Of a DNA stretch of 51,801 nt, positions 30,124-40,582 are shown one piece after another. The notes beneath the pieces were generated by a model. It saw nothing but the letters and a program-made list of their open reading frames with translations. It was not told where the DNA came from and searched no databases. Within the stretch, counting starts at the first letter, position 1; each line of letters starts with the position of its first letter. The position numbers and the translations under genes were made by a program. Source of the stretch: Prochlorococcus sp. scB243_496M6 (lineage in GTDB: Bacteria > Cyanobacteriota > Cyanobacteriia > PCC-6307 > Cyanobiaceae); contig JFMF01000195.1 in assembly GCA_000635535.1 (NCBI GenBank), forward strand, positions 1 to 51,801. The letters run 5' to 3'.

Positions 30124-30664
30124 TTATTTAATAATTTTAATTTCGTGATGATTCTCTACTATTTTAAGCATATCTTTGTTCCATGAATATATAACCCTAA
30201 ATCTATAATTATCAGAATCTACGAGTCTTGTATGTTCAAGAATATACCAATCTTTGTAAGAAGATTCAAAAATCATTTCGTGTTCATCGACTTGCTTAAT
30301 ATTTGAAATACCTTCATTATTACTTAAATAAAATTTTTCCCTCTTAAGTTGATGACCTTTTAAAAATGCATGCATTTCTCCTCGTTCTTTATACTGGGGA
30401 TTTTCGTCAAAGAAATTATATTTTTTTTCTGGATACCAAATAAATTTATAATGAGACTCCCATTCGGATTTACTCTCAAGAGCTTGAATATTTATATTCA
30501 TACTTAAATTATAAGTTTTTTTGTGATTCATCGAGAAAATACGTTCTATTAGATTTCCATGATCCAATATTCCTGGAAAACCACCTTTTTAAATTACTAT
30601 TTAAATTGATTTCAGGAGGGTTTTCACCAAAATGTAAATTTTTCGCTGGATTAATAGCAACCAT
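30124..30664 (-). CDS. possible CpeS/CpcS-like lipocalin-fold protein (frameshifted)
   Basis: The frame from the ATG at 30664 begins MVAINPAKNLHFGENPPE and reaches FLDESQK before stopping near 30511; the other frame (up to 30567) continues KTYNLSMNIN to the stop at 30124. The junction is the T7 run 30516-30522; removing one base gives about 179 residues. The restored protein has GSWKSNRTYF near residue 35, a FIWYPEKK segment, and a C-terminal YRFRVIYSW. This order loosely resembles phycobiliprotein lyases (W-x-S-x-RT near the N-terminus, RxR near the end), but similarity is faint. An uncharacterised cyanobacterial protein is equally possible. Confidence 0.5.
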
Positions 30665-30770
30665 TTATAAAAAAGTCCTATTTATTTAATAGCCTATCTG
30701 TAAAATAAATAAAAATATCTTAAGGTGTTTATAAGGATTAACAGCTTTTCAACACTTCAGAGGAATTCAT

Positions 30771-31889
30771 TTGAATGATAAAAAAGAGCTAAAATTAATA
30801 CTTGTGGCAGCTAGAAATCAACTTTCTAGTAATGACATTAAGTCCTTAATAGCTTATTTAGAATCAGATGATTGTGAATTTGAGATATCTCTTCAGATCT
30901 CTGAACCAACAGAGCAGCCAGAATTACTTGAACTACATAGATTAGTCGCCATTCCTGCTCTTATAAAGGTTTCCCCAGCTCCAAAGCAAATATTTGCTGG
31001 AAGTAATATTTTTTCTCAGTTGAAAAAATGGTTGCCAAGGTGGTCACAGGAAGGCTTAACAAAAAATCTTGGGATTAATTTGCAGCCATCCAAAATTGAT
31101 TCTATAAGAACTCAAAAAGAATTTCTATTGGAAGACGAACTTCTTGTTTTAAGACAAGAAAATGAGACATTAACAAAAAGAATAGAATCTCAGGAAAGAT
31201 TATTAAGAATGGTCGCGCATGAATTAAGAACACCTTTAACTGCTGCGACTTTAGCTGTTCAAAGTCAAAAACTCGGACAAATAGATATTTCGAAATTACA
31301 GGAGGTAATTAAAAGACGTCTTGAAGAGATTGAACTCTTATCTCAGGATCTTTTGGAGGTTGGAACAACTAAATGGGAAGCATTATTTAATCCTCAGAAA
31401 ATTGATTTAGGTAATATTAGTGCTGAAGTAATACTCGAATTAGAAAAATTCTGGAGATTAAGGAATATTGAAATTGATACTGATATTCCAGCTGATCTAC
31501 CAAGTGTATTTGCAGATCAAAGAAGAATGAGGCAAGTATTTTTAAATTTAATTGAAAATGCTATTAAATTTTCTAAAGACTCTGGATATATAAAAATCAC
31601 TATGATTCATAAGACAAATCAATGGGTAGAAATAACAATTTGTGACAAAGGTGCAGGTATTCCTTTGAGCGAACAAAAAAGAATTTTTCTAGATAGGGTT
31701 AGACTTCCCCAGACCTCTGAAGGAACTTCAGGATTTGGAATAGGGTTATCAGTATGTAGGAGAATAGTACAAGTTCATGGGGGAAGAATATGGGTCGTAT
31801 CTGAAATTGGTGAAGGTTCCTGCTTTCATTTCACAGTCCCTGTGTGGCAAGGACAAAACAAAGAGCAACAATACTTGACGAAAGGCTAG
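30771..31889 (+). CDS. sasA: SasA, clock-output sensor histidine kinase
   Basis: SasA reads the KaiC oscillator and phosphorylates RpaA. The 372-residue product has a KaiB-like thioredoxin-fold sensor (about 1-95, [10 protein letters not shown]...[17 protein letters not shown]), a coiled-coil linker, an H-box [10 protein letters not shown] with the phospho-accepting His, an N-box [10 protein letters not shown], a G1 box DKGAGIP and a G2 box [13 protein letters not shown]. The TTG start is supported by AGAGGA at 30759-30764, six bases upstream; the ATG at 30775 is out of frame. No other kai genes are in the window. Confidence 0.93.
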   Translation: MNDKKELKLILVAARNQLSSNDIKSLIAYLESDDCEFEISLQISEPTEQPELLELHRLVAIPALIKVSPAPKQIFAGSNIFSQLKKWLPRWSQEGLTKNLGINLQPSKIDSIRTQKEFLLEDELLVLRQENETLTKRIESQERLLRMVAHELRTPLTAATLAVQSQKLGQIDISKLQEVIKRRLEEIELLSQDLLEVGTTKWEALFNPQKIDLGNISAEVILELEKFWRLRNIEIDTDIPADLPSVFADQRRMRQVFLNLIENAIKFSKDSGYIKITMIHKTNQWVEITICDKGAGIPLSEQKRIFLDRVRLPQTSEGTSGFGIGLSVCRRIVQVHGGRIWVVSEIGEGSCFHFTVPVWQGQNKEQQYLTKG

Positions 31890-31917
31890 CCTTACTCTTA
31901 GTTTTTAATAAAGCTGT

Positions 31918-31923
31918 TATGCT
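31918..31923 (+). promoter_or_regulatory. candidate -10 box for tRNA-Glu
   Basis: TATGCT lies eight bases before the first base of the tRNA. No clear -35 is visible. The position fits transcription starting at or just before the mature 5' end. Confidence 0.3.
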
Positions 31924-31931
31924 AATTTCCT

Positions 31932-32004
31932 GGCCCCATCGTCTAGAGGCCTAGGACACCTCCCTTTCACGGAGGCGACAGGGGTTCGAATCCCCTTGGG
32001 GCTA
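31932..32004 (+). tRNA. trnE: tRNA-Glu (anticodon UUC)
   Basis: A full 73-base cloverleaf: acceptor GGCCCCA with TGGGGCT (first pair G-U), D arm from 31941 with four pairs, anticodon stem CCTCC/GGAGG around CTTTCAC giving anticodon TTC (31966-31968), T arm AGGGG/CCCCT around TTCGAAT, and discriminator A at 32004. CCA is not encoded. In cyanobacteria this tRNA also supplies glutamate for 5-aminolevulinate, so it feeds chlorophyll and heme synthesis as well as translation. Confidence 0.97.
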
Positions 32005-32015
32005 TTAATTTGAAT

Positions 32016-32558
32016 TTATAACGATCTTTTTGAAGATTTTGCTTGTCTATCTACGGCAATTAAATTTTCTGAAAGATCCTTTTTTAGTCTTTTCTCTATC
32101 ATCCCTATAGGCATCCACTGACAACCTTGAACAGTAAGATCATAAATTAATGAATTATTTGAAGTATTTTTAATATTTTGTATTTTCCAACTACCTTCAA
32201 ATTTTCTGAAATCTCCTTTTATTAAATTAAATTTTAAAAGGCCAAGCTCCTTTTCCTCAAATAAGTCAATAGTTACTTCGGCTGAAAATTTCATGCCAAG
32301 AAAATCTTGAGCCCCAACTTGTTTAAGGTGTACATTATTTTCCTTCTGAAATATTTTTTTGCTTGAAAGTAAATTTGGTATGTAAAGATTAAGTCGATCA
32401 TAATCTGTTAAAACACTCCACAAAGAATCGAAACTTGCAGAAGTTGTAAGTTGAGCTGCCAGTCGTCTTGTTCCGCCAGAAAGCTTTTCCATCGTCTGCT
32501 CAATTGTCCTGAAATCATTGTCTTTGTAATGATTCATTGATTCTTGAGGATTGTTCAT
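32016..32558 (-). CDS. SRPBCC (START-like) family protein
   Basis: A 180-residue cytosolic protein of the polyketide cyclase/dehydrase-like SRPBCC fold, which forms a ligand-binding cavity. Family features are the early LTTSASFDSLWSVLTDYDRLNLYIPNL, then a beta-rich middle (VGAQDFLGMKFSAEVTIDLFE) and FRKFEGSWKI. Related proteins are common in cyanobacteria and mostly uncharacterised. The gene lies just after tRNA-Glu on the opposite strand. Its ATG at 32558 gives about 30 extra residues before the core; a later start is possible. Confidence 0.75.
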   Translation of the reverse strand: MNNPQESMNHYKDNDFRTIEQTMEKLSGGTRRLAAQLTTSASFDSLWSVLTDYDRLNLYIPNLLSSKKIFQKENNVHLKQVGAQDFLGMKFSAEVTIDLFEEKELGLLKFNLIKGDFRKFEGSWKIQNIKNTSNNSLIYDLTVQGCQWMPIGMIEKRLKKDLSENLIAVDRQAKSSKRSL

Positions 32559-32685
32559 ACAATGAATTTTTTATTAGAAATAATTATTTCTGTGTAACTA
32601 TACTGATAAAAACAACAAATACTGAAAAATAAAAATAATTTCATTAAATTATTCCGATCTCAAAACGTAACCATTTTTGTAAAAT

Positions 32686-32708
32686 AACTACAAATTAAAC
32701 TACAAATT
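32686..32708 (+). promoter_or_regulatory. tandem 11-base direct repeat upstream of petH
   Basis: AACTACAAATT occurs at 32686-32696 and again at 32698-32708, a 12-base period. A TATATA lies ten bases further on at 32719-32724, close to the petH ATG at 32739. This looks like a double activator site in front of a -10 box, but no known cyanobacterial operator is matched; the nearby GTA-N7-TAC is one base short of an NtcA site. Confidence 0.4.
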
Positions 32709-32735
32709 GATAGTCTCTTATATAAAGAAAACTAA

Positions 32736-33848
<1,113 letters not shown>

Positions 33849-33958
33849 AACTTTTATATTTAGATTTAAGTTTAATCTTCTAAATACTTTTTGGTTTAGA
33901 CACAATATGTAGCTAATATTTAAAAAAAAGAGGATTTTAAATAAAGAATACTAAAAAT

Positions 33959-35482
33959 ATGCCTTCAACTTTAAGTAATCCTCTAAGATTAGGCTTACGG
34001 CAGGAAAGAGTCATATCTCCACAATGTTTGGTAATATTTGGTGCTAGTGGAGACCTTACTCATAGAAAATTAATACCAGCCTTATTTGAACTCTATTTAC
34101 AAAGAAGAATTCCTAGTGAATTTGGAATAGTTGGTTGTGCGAGAAGACCTTGGACTGATAATGAGTTTAGAGAAAAGATGAAAGTAAAGCTATCAAATAA
34201 AATATCTGGTAAAGAAAAGGAGTGGGAACAATTTTCTAATTACCTTTTCTATGAACCAGTTGACTTACAACAAAGTGATCATGTCGTAAGGCTTTCTAGA
34301 AGATTAAATGAAATTGATAAAACACAAGCTACTCATGGGAATAGAACATTTTATTTATCAGTATCTCCGAATTTCTATGCAAGTGGATGTAAAGCTCTTA
34401 AAGCCGCTGGCCTTTTAGATGACCCTAAAAAAAGTCGTTTAGTGATTGAAAAACCTTTTGGAAGAGATTATTCAAGTGCAAAAAAATTGAATAAGATCGT
34501 TCAGAGTTGCGCTGAAGAAAGTCAGATTTATAGGATTGACCATTATTTAGGTAAGGAGACAGTTCAGAATATTCTTGTTTTGAGGTTTGCTAACACTATT
34601 TTTGAACCAATCTGGAACAGAAATTATATATCAAGTGTTCAAATTACTTCATCTGAAACTGTAGGTGTTGAAGATAGAGCAGGTTACTATGAAAGCTCTG
34701 GTGCTTTGAGGGATATGCTTCAAAATCATATGACTCAAATGCTTGCAGTTACTGCAATGGAACCTCCTGGGAAGTTTGAACCAGAAGCAATAAGAAATGA
34801 GAAGGCTAAAGTTCTTCAAGCTTCAAAACTTGCTGACGAAAACGAACCGTGGAATTGTTGCATAAGAGGTCAATATGGAGAGGGAGGAAATACTTCAAAT
34901 CGACTCAAAGGATATAGGCAGGAAGATGGTGTTAATTGCAATAGCACAACAGAAACTTATATTGCAACAAAAGTATTCGTTGATAACTGGCGTTGGCAAG
35001 GGGTCCCTTTTTATTTGAGAACTGGTAAAAGACTACCTAAAAGACTTGGAGAAATAGTTTTGACTTTTAAAGATGTTCCTGTTCATTTATTTGAATCAAC
35101 AATAATAAATCCTGCCCCAAATCAACTTATCCTTAGAATTCAGCCAAATGAAGGTGCTACTTTCAAATTCGAGGTAAAATCTCCTGGTTCTGGAATGAAA
35201 TCAAGACCTGTTGAGATGGAATTTTCTTATGATGAATCATTTGGAGAACCGTCAGATGAAGGCTATGTAAGATTATTAGCTGATGCAATGCTTTCTGACC
35301 CAACCTTATTTACTCGAAGTGATGAAGTAGAGGCAGCCTGGAAACTTTATACACCATTAATAGAATTGATGGATAATTCTCCTTGGAAGTTACCTATTTA
35401 TAATTATGAATCTATGACATGGGGACCTCCTGAGTCTGATCAATTAATTGCAAAAGATTATATTTTCTGGCGTAGACCTTAA
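33959..35482 (+). CDS. zwf: Glucose-6-phosphate 1-dehydrogenase
   Basis: First step of the oxidative pentose phosphate pathway, yielding NADPH in the dark. The 507-residue product has IFGASGDLTHRKL (NADP), IEKPFGRD, and the substrate-binding RIDHYLGKETVQN with the active-site Lys, then DMLQNHMTQM and RTGKRLPKR. It directly precedes opcA (one base between stop and ATG), the classic zwf-opcA operon of cyanobacteria. Confidence 0.97.
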   Translation: MPSTLSNPLRLGLRQERVISPQCLVIFGASGDLTHRKLIPALFELYLQRRIPSEFGIVGCARRPWTDNEFREKMKVKLSNKISGKEKEWEQFSNYLFYEPVDLQQSDHVVRLSRRLNEIDKTQATHGNRTFYLSVSPNFYASGCKALKAAGLLDDPKKSRLVIEKPFGRDYSSAKKLNKIVQSCAEESQIYRIDHYLGKETVQNILVLRFANTIFEPIWNRNYISSVQITSSETVGVEDRAGYYESSGALRDMLQNHMTQMLAVTAMEPPGKFEPEAIRNEKAKVLQASKLADENEPWNCCIRGQYGEGGNTSNRLKGYRQEDGVNCNSTTETYIATKVFVDNWRWQGVPFYLRTGKRLPKRLGEIVLTFKDVPVHLFESTIINPAPNQLILRIQPNEGATFKFEVKSPGSGMKSRPVEMEFSYDESFGEPSDEGYVRLLADAMLSDPTLFTRSDEVEAAWKLYTPLIELMDNSPWKLPIYNYESMTWGPPESDQLIAKDYIFWRRP

Positions 35483-35483
35483 A

Positions 35484-36785
35484 ATGAAACCTCAACTTAC
35501 ACTCCAAACCCCTTTAGAGCTTCCTTATCAGGAAATTTCTAATTACCTTAATAAATTATGGATTTCAGAAGATAAAGATAATAGTGGGGCTAATACTTTT
35601 ACATTAATGGTCTGGCAGCCTGCTTGGCTAGAACAATGTTTGGTTCAAAAAGGTTTAGTATCTGGTCCAATTACTGGAAATCTAAGTCCAGAGATAATTG
35701 AAGTTACTAAAAAATTTATATTAGATCAAGGACTTCCTATCACTACTCCCATTAATAGTGAAGAATTATTGGATTTGCTGAAGGAAAATTTACCTAATAA
35801 AGATTATGAAGATTTTAGAGGACAATTTTTTGAATCAACAATAAGTACATTGAATCCGAGAAGATTAATAACTCTTGCGCCAACATTAAATAAAAATTCA
35901 GAAATCAAAACTTTTGTATCCGCTTACTGTCCATTAAGTGATACTACCTCTATGCAACCTATATGTGGCGATTTAGTTGTTATAAGGGGGGACTCGGCCT
36001 CAATATCTAATAAAGGATTAAAAATAATTGATGAATTATCTATTGATGAATTACCTTCATGGTTGTGGTGGAATGGAAGTTTGGATGAATCGCCAGAAAT
36101 CTTCGAATATTTTACTAATTATGGTCTACGTTTAATAATTGATACTGCTCTTGGATCGCCTCAAAGATGTTTAAATGTTTTAGATCAATTAAATTATTCA
36201 AATAAAGCTATTAATGATTTGAATTGGGTTAGATTGAAAAATTGGAGGGAATCATTAGCAATGATTTTTGATCCGCCTTCGAGGAGACCAATTTTAGATC
36301 ATATTACTGATATTGACATTGATATCGCAGGAGATCATATTATTCAAGCTTTGTTTTTGATTTCATGGATTAGCGATAAACTTGGTTGGTCTTTTCTAAG
36401 AGTTGAAAGGGATAAAGAGTCAACAAAAATAGACTTTAAAAGAATTAATGGCGAAAAAATTTCTGCATCAATAAATCCCTTATCTTTGGGAAATCCCAGT
36501 ATTCATTTAGGACAAGTTATTGGATTGAGGCTGATTTCAAAAATTAGTGAGGTTCAAAAAAATAACACTTGCGTAATACTTGGTTGTGAATCAGTGGAAT
36601 GTATGAGACTTGAAGCTGGGGGAATGGCTGATATGGAATTAATAGAACAAGTTGTTCCAAATTCTTCTTCTACATCTGAGTACGATGTTAGTAAATTATT
36701 GGGAAGTAGTAGAGGAAATACCAGTCCTCTTTTTGAAAATTCTATTAAAATAGCCCTTCAAATATTTAATGGTTTTAATAGCTAG
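35484..36785 (+). CDS. opcA: OpcA, glucose-6-phosphate dehydrogenase effector
   Basis: OpcA is an allosteric activator needed for Zwf activity in cyanobacteria and tuned by thioredoxin. The 433-residue product has the family pattern, including MVWQPAWLEQCLVQKG, CPLSDTTSMQPICGD, LPSWLWWNGSLDESPE and DFRRIN-like segments near the end. The reading frame extends upstream to a TTG inside zwf, but the ATG at 35484, just after the zwf stop, gives the expected N-terminus MKPQLTLQTPLELP. cbiA follows after three bases. Confidence 0.93.
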   Translation: MKPQLTLQTPLELPYQEISNYLNKLWISEDKDNSGANTFTLMVWQPAWLEQCLVQKGLVSGPITGNLSPEIIEVTKKFILDQGLPITTPINSEELLDLLKENLPNKDYEDFRGQFFESTISTLNPRRLITLAPTLNKNSEIKTFVSAYCPLSDTTSMQPICGDLVVIRGDSASISNKGLKIIDELSIDELPSWLWWNGSLDESPEIFEYFTNYGLRLIIDTALGSPQRCLNVLDQLNYSNKAINDLNWVRLKNWRESLAMIFDPPSRRPILDHITDIDIDIAGDHIIQALFLISWISDKLGWSFLRVERDKESTKIDFKRINGEKISASINPLSLGNPSIHLGQVIGLRLISKISEVQKNNTCVILGCESVECMRLEAGGMADMELIEQVVPNSSSTSEYDVSKLLGSSRGNTSPLFENSIKIALQIFNGFNS

Positions 36786-36788
36786 AAG

Positions 36789-38181
36789 ATGCCTTGTGTA
36801 ATTTCTTCTCCTTCAACTGATAGTGGGAAAACCACATTATCGCTTTTGCTATCTTGCTGGGCTTATTCAAAAGGTATAAAGATGCAAACTTTCAAGGTTG
36901 GTCCAGATTATCTTGATCAACAACAACTTAGTTCAATTGGCCAACCTATTTGCAGGAATTTAGATATTTTTTTAAGTGGTGAGGAATGGGTTCAAGAAAG
37001 TTTTTTTAAACATTCTTTGAAATATGAATTCTCATTAATTGAAGGAGCAATGGGTCTATTTGATGGATTAGGGTCGACTACCTATTCCAGTACAGCAAAT
37101 ATCTCTAAACTTCTAAATGCTCCAATAATTTTTATTGTTAATGCTAGAGGTCAAGTAGCTTCTCTTTTGGCAACTATTCGAGGTTTTAGAGATTTAGATG
37201 GTGATTTGTCAATTGTAGGAATTATTTTTAACAACGTTAATTCAGATAGACATAAAAAATTAATCAAAGAAGTTTTTAAAAATGAAGATATCGAAATTCT
37301 TGGTTTTTTTACCATCTGATCAAAAAATAACTTTAAACAAAGCTAATTTAGGTTTGATATCTCCAATGGATAATGGAAAAGAAATTGATGTTCAATACTT
37401 TGCAAATTTCGCCGAAAGAAATCTTGATGTATTTTCACTTATTAGACTCCTGAAATCTCCTAAAAAGAAAATATTTGATTCTTTCAATTTTAAAGATTTT
37501 AAAATAGACAAAAGTAAACCTATCGCAATTGCAGAAGATAAAATCTTTCATTTCCAATACCCTGAAACTAAGGAGTTTTTGAGTGAAATAGGCATTCCAT
37601 TGATTTCATGGAGTATTTATGATGATGAAGAAATACCTAATGAGGCCTGTTCTTTAATCATCCCTGGGGGATTTCCTGAAAAATATGCTGATCATATAAG
37701 TAACTCTACAAAAAGCTTAAATTCGTTAAGGAAATTCCGAAAAAATGGATTTATATACGCTGAGTGCGGAGGGATGATGATTTTAGGAGACTTCATAAAA
37801 GATGAAAATGGTAACAATCATAAAATGAGCGGCATCCTGCCTTTTAGATCAAAAAAAAGTAAACTTTCAGTTGGTTATAGATACATTGAGGGTTTAAAAG
37901 ATACTCCTATCATTAAACAAAATCAATTAATTAGAGGTCATGAATTTCATTATTGGGAAATTGAACATAATTTATCTGAACTTGATTTTGGAAAAGCTGA
38001 GCATCTGAAAAAACTTTCTTCCCCATGGAAAATTAAATCTTGGAAAACTGAATACAAAAATGAAGGCTTTTTTGATGAAAAATTACATGCAAGTTGGATT
38101 CACTTACATTTTCCAAGTTCCCCAGAAGTCGCAAAAAACTTTATAGATGCCACCCAAATTACTTTTTCAAAGCATTCTTAA
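36789..38181 (+). CDS. cbiA: Cobyrinate a,c-diamide synthase (frameshifted)
   Basis: CbiA amidates two side chains of cobyrinate in B12 synthesis. The N-terminal part has the P-loop-like SSPSTDSGKTTLS, VGPDYLDQQ and IEGAMGLFDG; the C-terminal part is a class I glutaminase-like domain with IPGGFPEKYAD and YAECGGMM (active-site Cys), and ends with HASWIHLHF. The first frame stops at 37319 after LGFFTI and the second covers the rest. Removing one T from the T7 run 37304-37310 reads LGFLPSDQKITL and gives about 463 residues, the normal length. Co-directional with zwf-opcA and overlapping the convergent PAP2 gene by four bases. Confidence 0.92.
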
Positions 38182-38657
38182 TTTATTATCAAATTAAATA
38201 TTTTGAGTGGAGAACCTAAAAAAAACATTCCAGGCAAAGTGATTAATGGTCCTAAAAAACTCCCCACCATCACCTCAATTTTTGTATGGCCTAGGGTTTC
38301 TTTTAAAAGTAATTTAGATTGAGGGTCTAATGTTTTTGATAGTTTATTAATTTCTGCAGCTTGAACCCCAGCTGATTTTCGAACACCACTAGCGTCATAC
38401 ATTACTATTAGTGCTACAGCAACTGATAATGCAAATATTGAGCTATCAAATCCTAATTGATAACCTATACCAGCTGTAGCGCCAGTTATTAAGGCAGAAT
38501 GACTTGAGGGCATACCACCCGTCTCGAATATAATTCCAAATCTTATCTCTCCAGTTGAAAAGAAATTGAATACTATCTTAAAAAATTGAGCTAGCAAACA
38601 GGATAATAGGCTCCAGAAAAGAACTGAATTATTAAAGAAGGCAGAAAACTCAGACAT
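38178..38657 (-). CDS. Divergent PAP2-family membrane protein (DUF212)
   Basis: A 159-residue integral membrane protein with about four hydrophobic segments. It shows the divergent PAP2 hallmarks: FETGGMPSSHSALITG, in which PSSH matches the phosphatase motif, and YDASGVRKSAGVQAAEIN. Related proteins are common next to isoprenoid genes in cyanobacteria and plastids, and a phosphatase acting on prenyl or lipid phosphates is plausible but unproven. It lies 13 bases after the corrected end of crtE on the same strand. Confidence 0.85.
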   Translation of the reverse strand: MSEFSAFFNNSVLFWSLLSCLLAQFFKIVFNFFSTGEIRFGIIFETGGMPSSHSALITGATAGIGYQLGFDSSIFALSVAVALIVMYDASGVRKSAGVQAAEINKLSKTLDPQSKLLLKETLGHTKIEVMVGSFLGPLITLPGMFFLGSPLKIFNLIIN

Positions 38658-38670
38658 AATTTAAAATTAT

Positions 38671-39574
38671 TTATCTGTCTCTATTTGTAATAAAGTCGGC
38701 TAGGGATATTAGATACTTTGCATCTGCACCCCAAGGTTCAATTGCTTTTTTTGCTTTTTTCAACTAAATCAAATGCTCTTTTCTTTGACTCTTCCATTCC
38801 AAGTAATTTAGGGTAAGTGGTTTTGTCAGCCAAAAGATCTTTACCGGCAGTTTTACCTAACTTTTCACTGCTAGAAGTTAAATCAAGAATATCATCTATT
38901 ATTTGGAAGGCTAAACCAATTCCCTCTGCATATGTTGTTAGGGCTTGTAATAGTTTTTCGTTAGCGCCTGCGATCATAGCTCCTGTTCTTACGCAAGCCT
39001 TTAACAAAGCCCCAGTCTTGTGGAGATGAATATATTCGAGAGTTTCAAGGTCTACTTCTTTACCTTCGCATTCTAAATCAACAACTTGACCCCCGACTAG
39101 GCCGGGTGCACCAGCAACTAAGGATAATTCTCCAATGACGTTTAATAATCTATTTGGATCGACTCCAGGGCTTCTTAAAGAGACCATTTCAAAGGCCCTG
39201 GTTAACAAAGCATCCCCTGCAAGAATAGCTATTGCATCTCCATATACTTTATGGTTTGTTGGCCTACCTCTCCTTAAGTCATCATTATCCATAGCGGGCA
39301 GATCATCATGAATCAAGGACATCGTATGGATCATTTCTATTGCTACTGCAGTAGGAACAGCAAGAGAGGGTTCTCCTCCAGCCAGTGAGCAAGATGCTAA
39401 ACATAAAATTGGACGTATTCTTTTCCCCCCAGCCAAAAGGGAATATCTCATGGATTCTCTTAAAATTTCTGGATTCTCAGGGCCCAAGGAAAAATCAAGT
39501 GCTTCCTCCACGATCTTTTTAGTGTTTTTAAGATATTTTTCAAAATCAGAAATACTACTTATAACTTCAGTCAT
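38671..39574 (-). CDS. crtE: Geranylgeranyl diphosphate synthase (frameshifted at the C-terminus)
   Basis: A trans-prenyltransferase that makes GGPP (or FPP) for carotenoids, chlorophyll phytol and quinones. It has [13 protein letters not shown], the first Asp-rich motif [24 protein letters not shown], and the second, QIIDDILD, followed by [18 protein letters not shown]. The current frame ends at 38738 after KSKKSN. Removing one base from the T6 run at 38755-38760 continues [13 protein letters not shown] and ends at 38671, giving about 300 residues. Because the product is essential, a sequencing error is likelier than a true truncation. Confidence 0.92.
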
Positions 39575-39611
39575 TTCACACCTTTAGTAAAAGTTTTTTT
39601 CATCTTGGAGT

Positions 39612-40508
39612 TTATGGCAAAAGGTCATTAAGAGTTGATGATAAACTAAATTTTTTTTGCCAGCTAAAAATAGTATTCACAAGTAACATTGTTACTGTCA
39701 TCGGTCCAACACCTCCTGGTACAGGGGTGTAAGCAAATACTTTAGAAATGACATCTTCTAATAATACATCGCCACATAATCTGGTTTGATTTTTATCAGA
39801 ACTTTTTAATCTATGTATCCCAACATCAATAATTACTGCTCCTTCTTTAACAAAACTCGAATCTATAAGATTGGGTTTTCCTGCAGCCGCAATTAGAATA
39901 TCGGCTTCTTTGCAGACTTTATTCAAATTTAATGTTTTTGAATGAGTAGTTGTTACCGTAGCATTCAGATTCAACAACATAAGCGATAGTGGTTTCCCAA
40001 CAAGTAAACTTCTTCCAATAACAACAATTTTCTTACCCTCAATTGTAATATTTTTAGATTTTAATAGATTAATAATTCCTGCTGGTGTGCATGATCTCAT
40101 CGCAGGCTCATTTTTCACTAATTTGCCGATGTTTACTTCATTTAATCCATCTACATCTTTGCTTGGATCAATATGGCTGATCAGTTTTTGCTCATCAAAC
40201 TTTTTTGGGATAGGAAGTTGTAGCAACATTCCATCAATATCCTTATCAGAATTAAGTTTGATTATTAATTGTTCAACTTCTTTTTGTTCTACATTATCTT
40301 TTAGATGAAAGATAAAGCTTTTTATCCCAATCCTTGAGCATGCTTTTTTCTTGTTATTGACATAAACACCACTCGCAGGGTCTTCCCCTATTCTTATTAC
40401 GGCTAAACCGGGAGATCTTTTTGCGATTTTTTTATTATTAAAGATATAGTTATGTAATCTTCCCTCAATTTCAAGAGATAATTTTTTACCGTCTAATTTT
40501 AATGACAT
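39612..40508 (-). CDS. folD: Bifunctional methylenetetrahydrofolate dehydrogenase/cyclohydrolase
   Basis: FolD interconverts 5,10-methylene- and 10-formyl-tetrahydrofolate. The 298-residue product has the substrate segment [15 protein letters not shown] with the catalytic Lys, MLLQLPIPK, the NADP motif [13 protein letters not shown] and the C-terminal [14 protein letters not shown]. It sits 37 bases upstream of crtE, same strand, and this pairing is common in picocyanobacteria. Confidence 0.95.
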   Translation of the reverse strand: MSLKLDGKKLSLEIEGRLHNYIFNNKKIAKRSPGLAVIRIGEDPASGVYVNNKKKACSRIGIKSFIFHLKDNVEQKEVEQLIIKLNSDKDIDGMLLQLPIPKKFDEQKLISHIDPSKDVDGLNEVNIGKLVKNEPAMRSCTPAGIINLLKSKNITIEGKKIVVIGRSLLVGKPLSLMLLNLNATVTTTHSKTLNLNKVCKEADILIAAAGKPNLIDSSFVKEGAVIIDVGIHRLKSSDKNQTRLCGDVLLEDVISKVFAYTPVPGGVGPMTVTMLLVNTIFSWQKKFSLSSTLNDLLP

Positions 40509-40582
40509 TTAGAAAAACATCTCCTTTTTACACCTAGCATGCCTATAATTCTAAATTATTCAAATAGATTTATTTATATTCT

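Noticed and set aside
30664..30770. ATG at 30775 as the sasA start
   Set aside because: It is out of frame with the kinase; the TTG at 30771 has a well-placed AGAGGA.
31882..31893. Palindrome AAGGCTAGCCTT at the sasA stop as a terminator
   Set aside because: Only four pairs would form with a four-base loop, and the T tract is eleven bases away; the signal is too weak to call.
32683..32711. NtcA site in front of petH
   Set aside because: The best match is GTA-N7-TAC, one base short of the GTA-N8-TAC consensus.
35448..35483. opcA start inside zwf at 35448
   Set aside because: The ATG at 35484 gives the family N-terminus and standard one-base spacing after zwf; the longer version is an artefact of an open frame.
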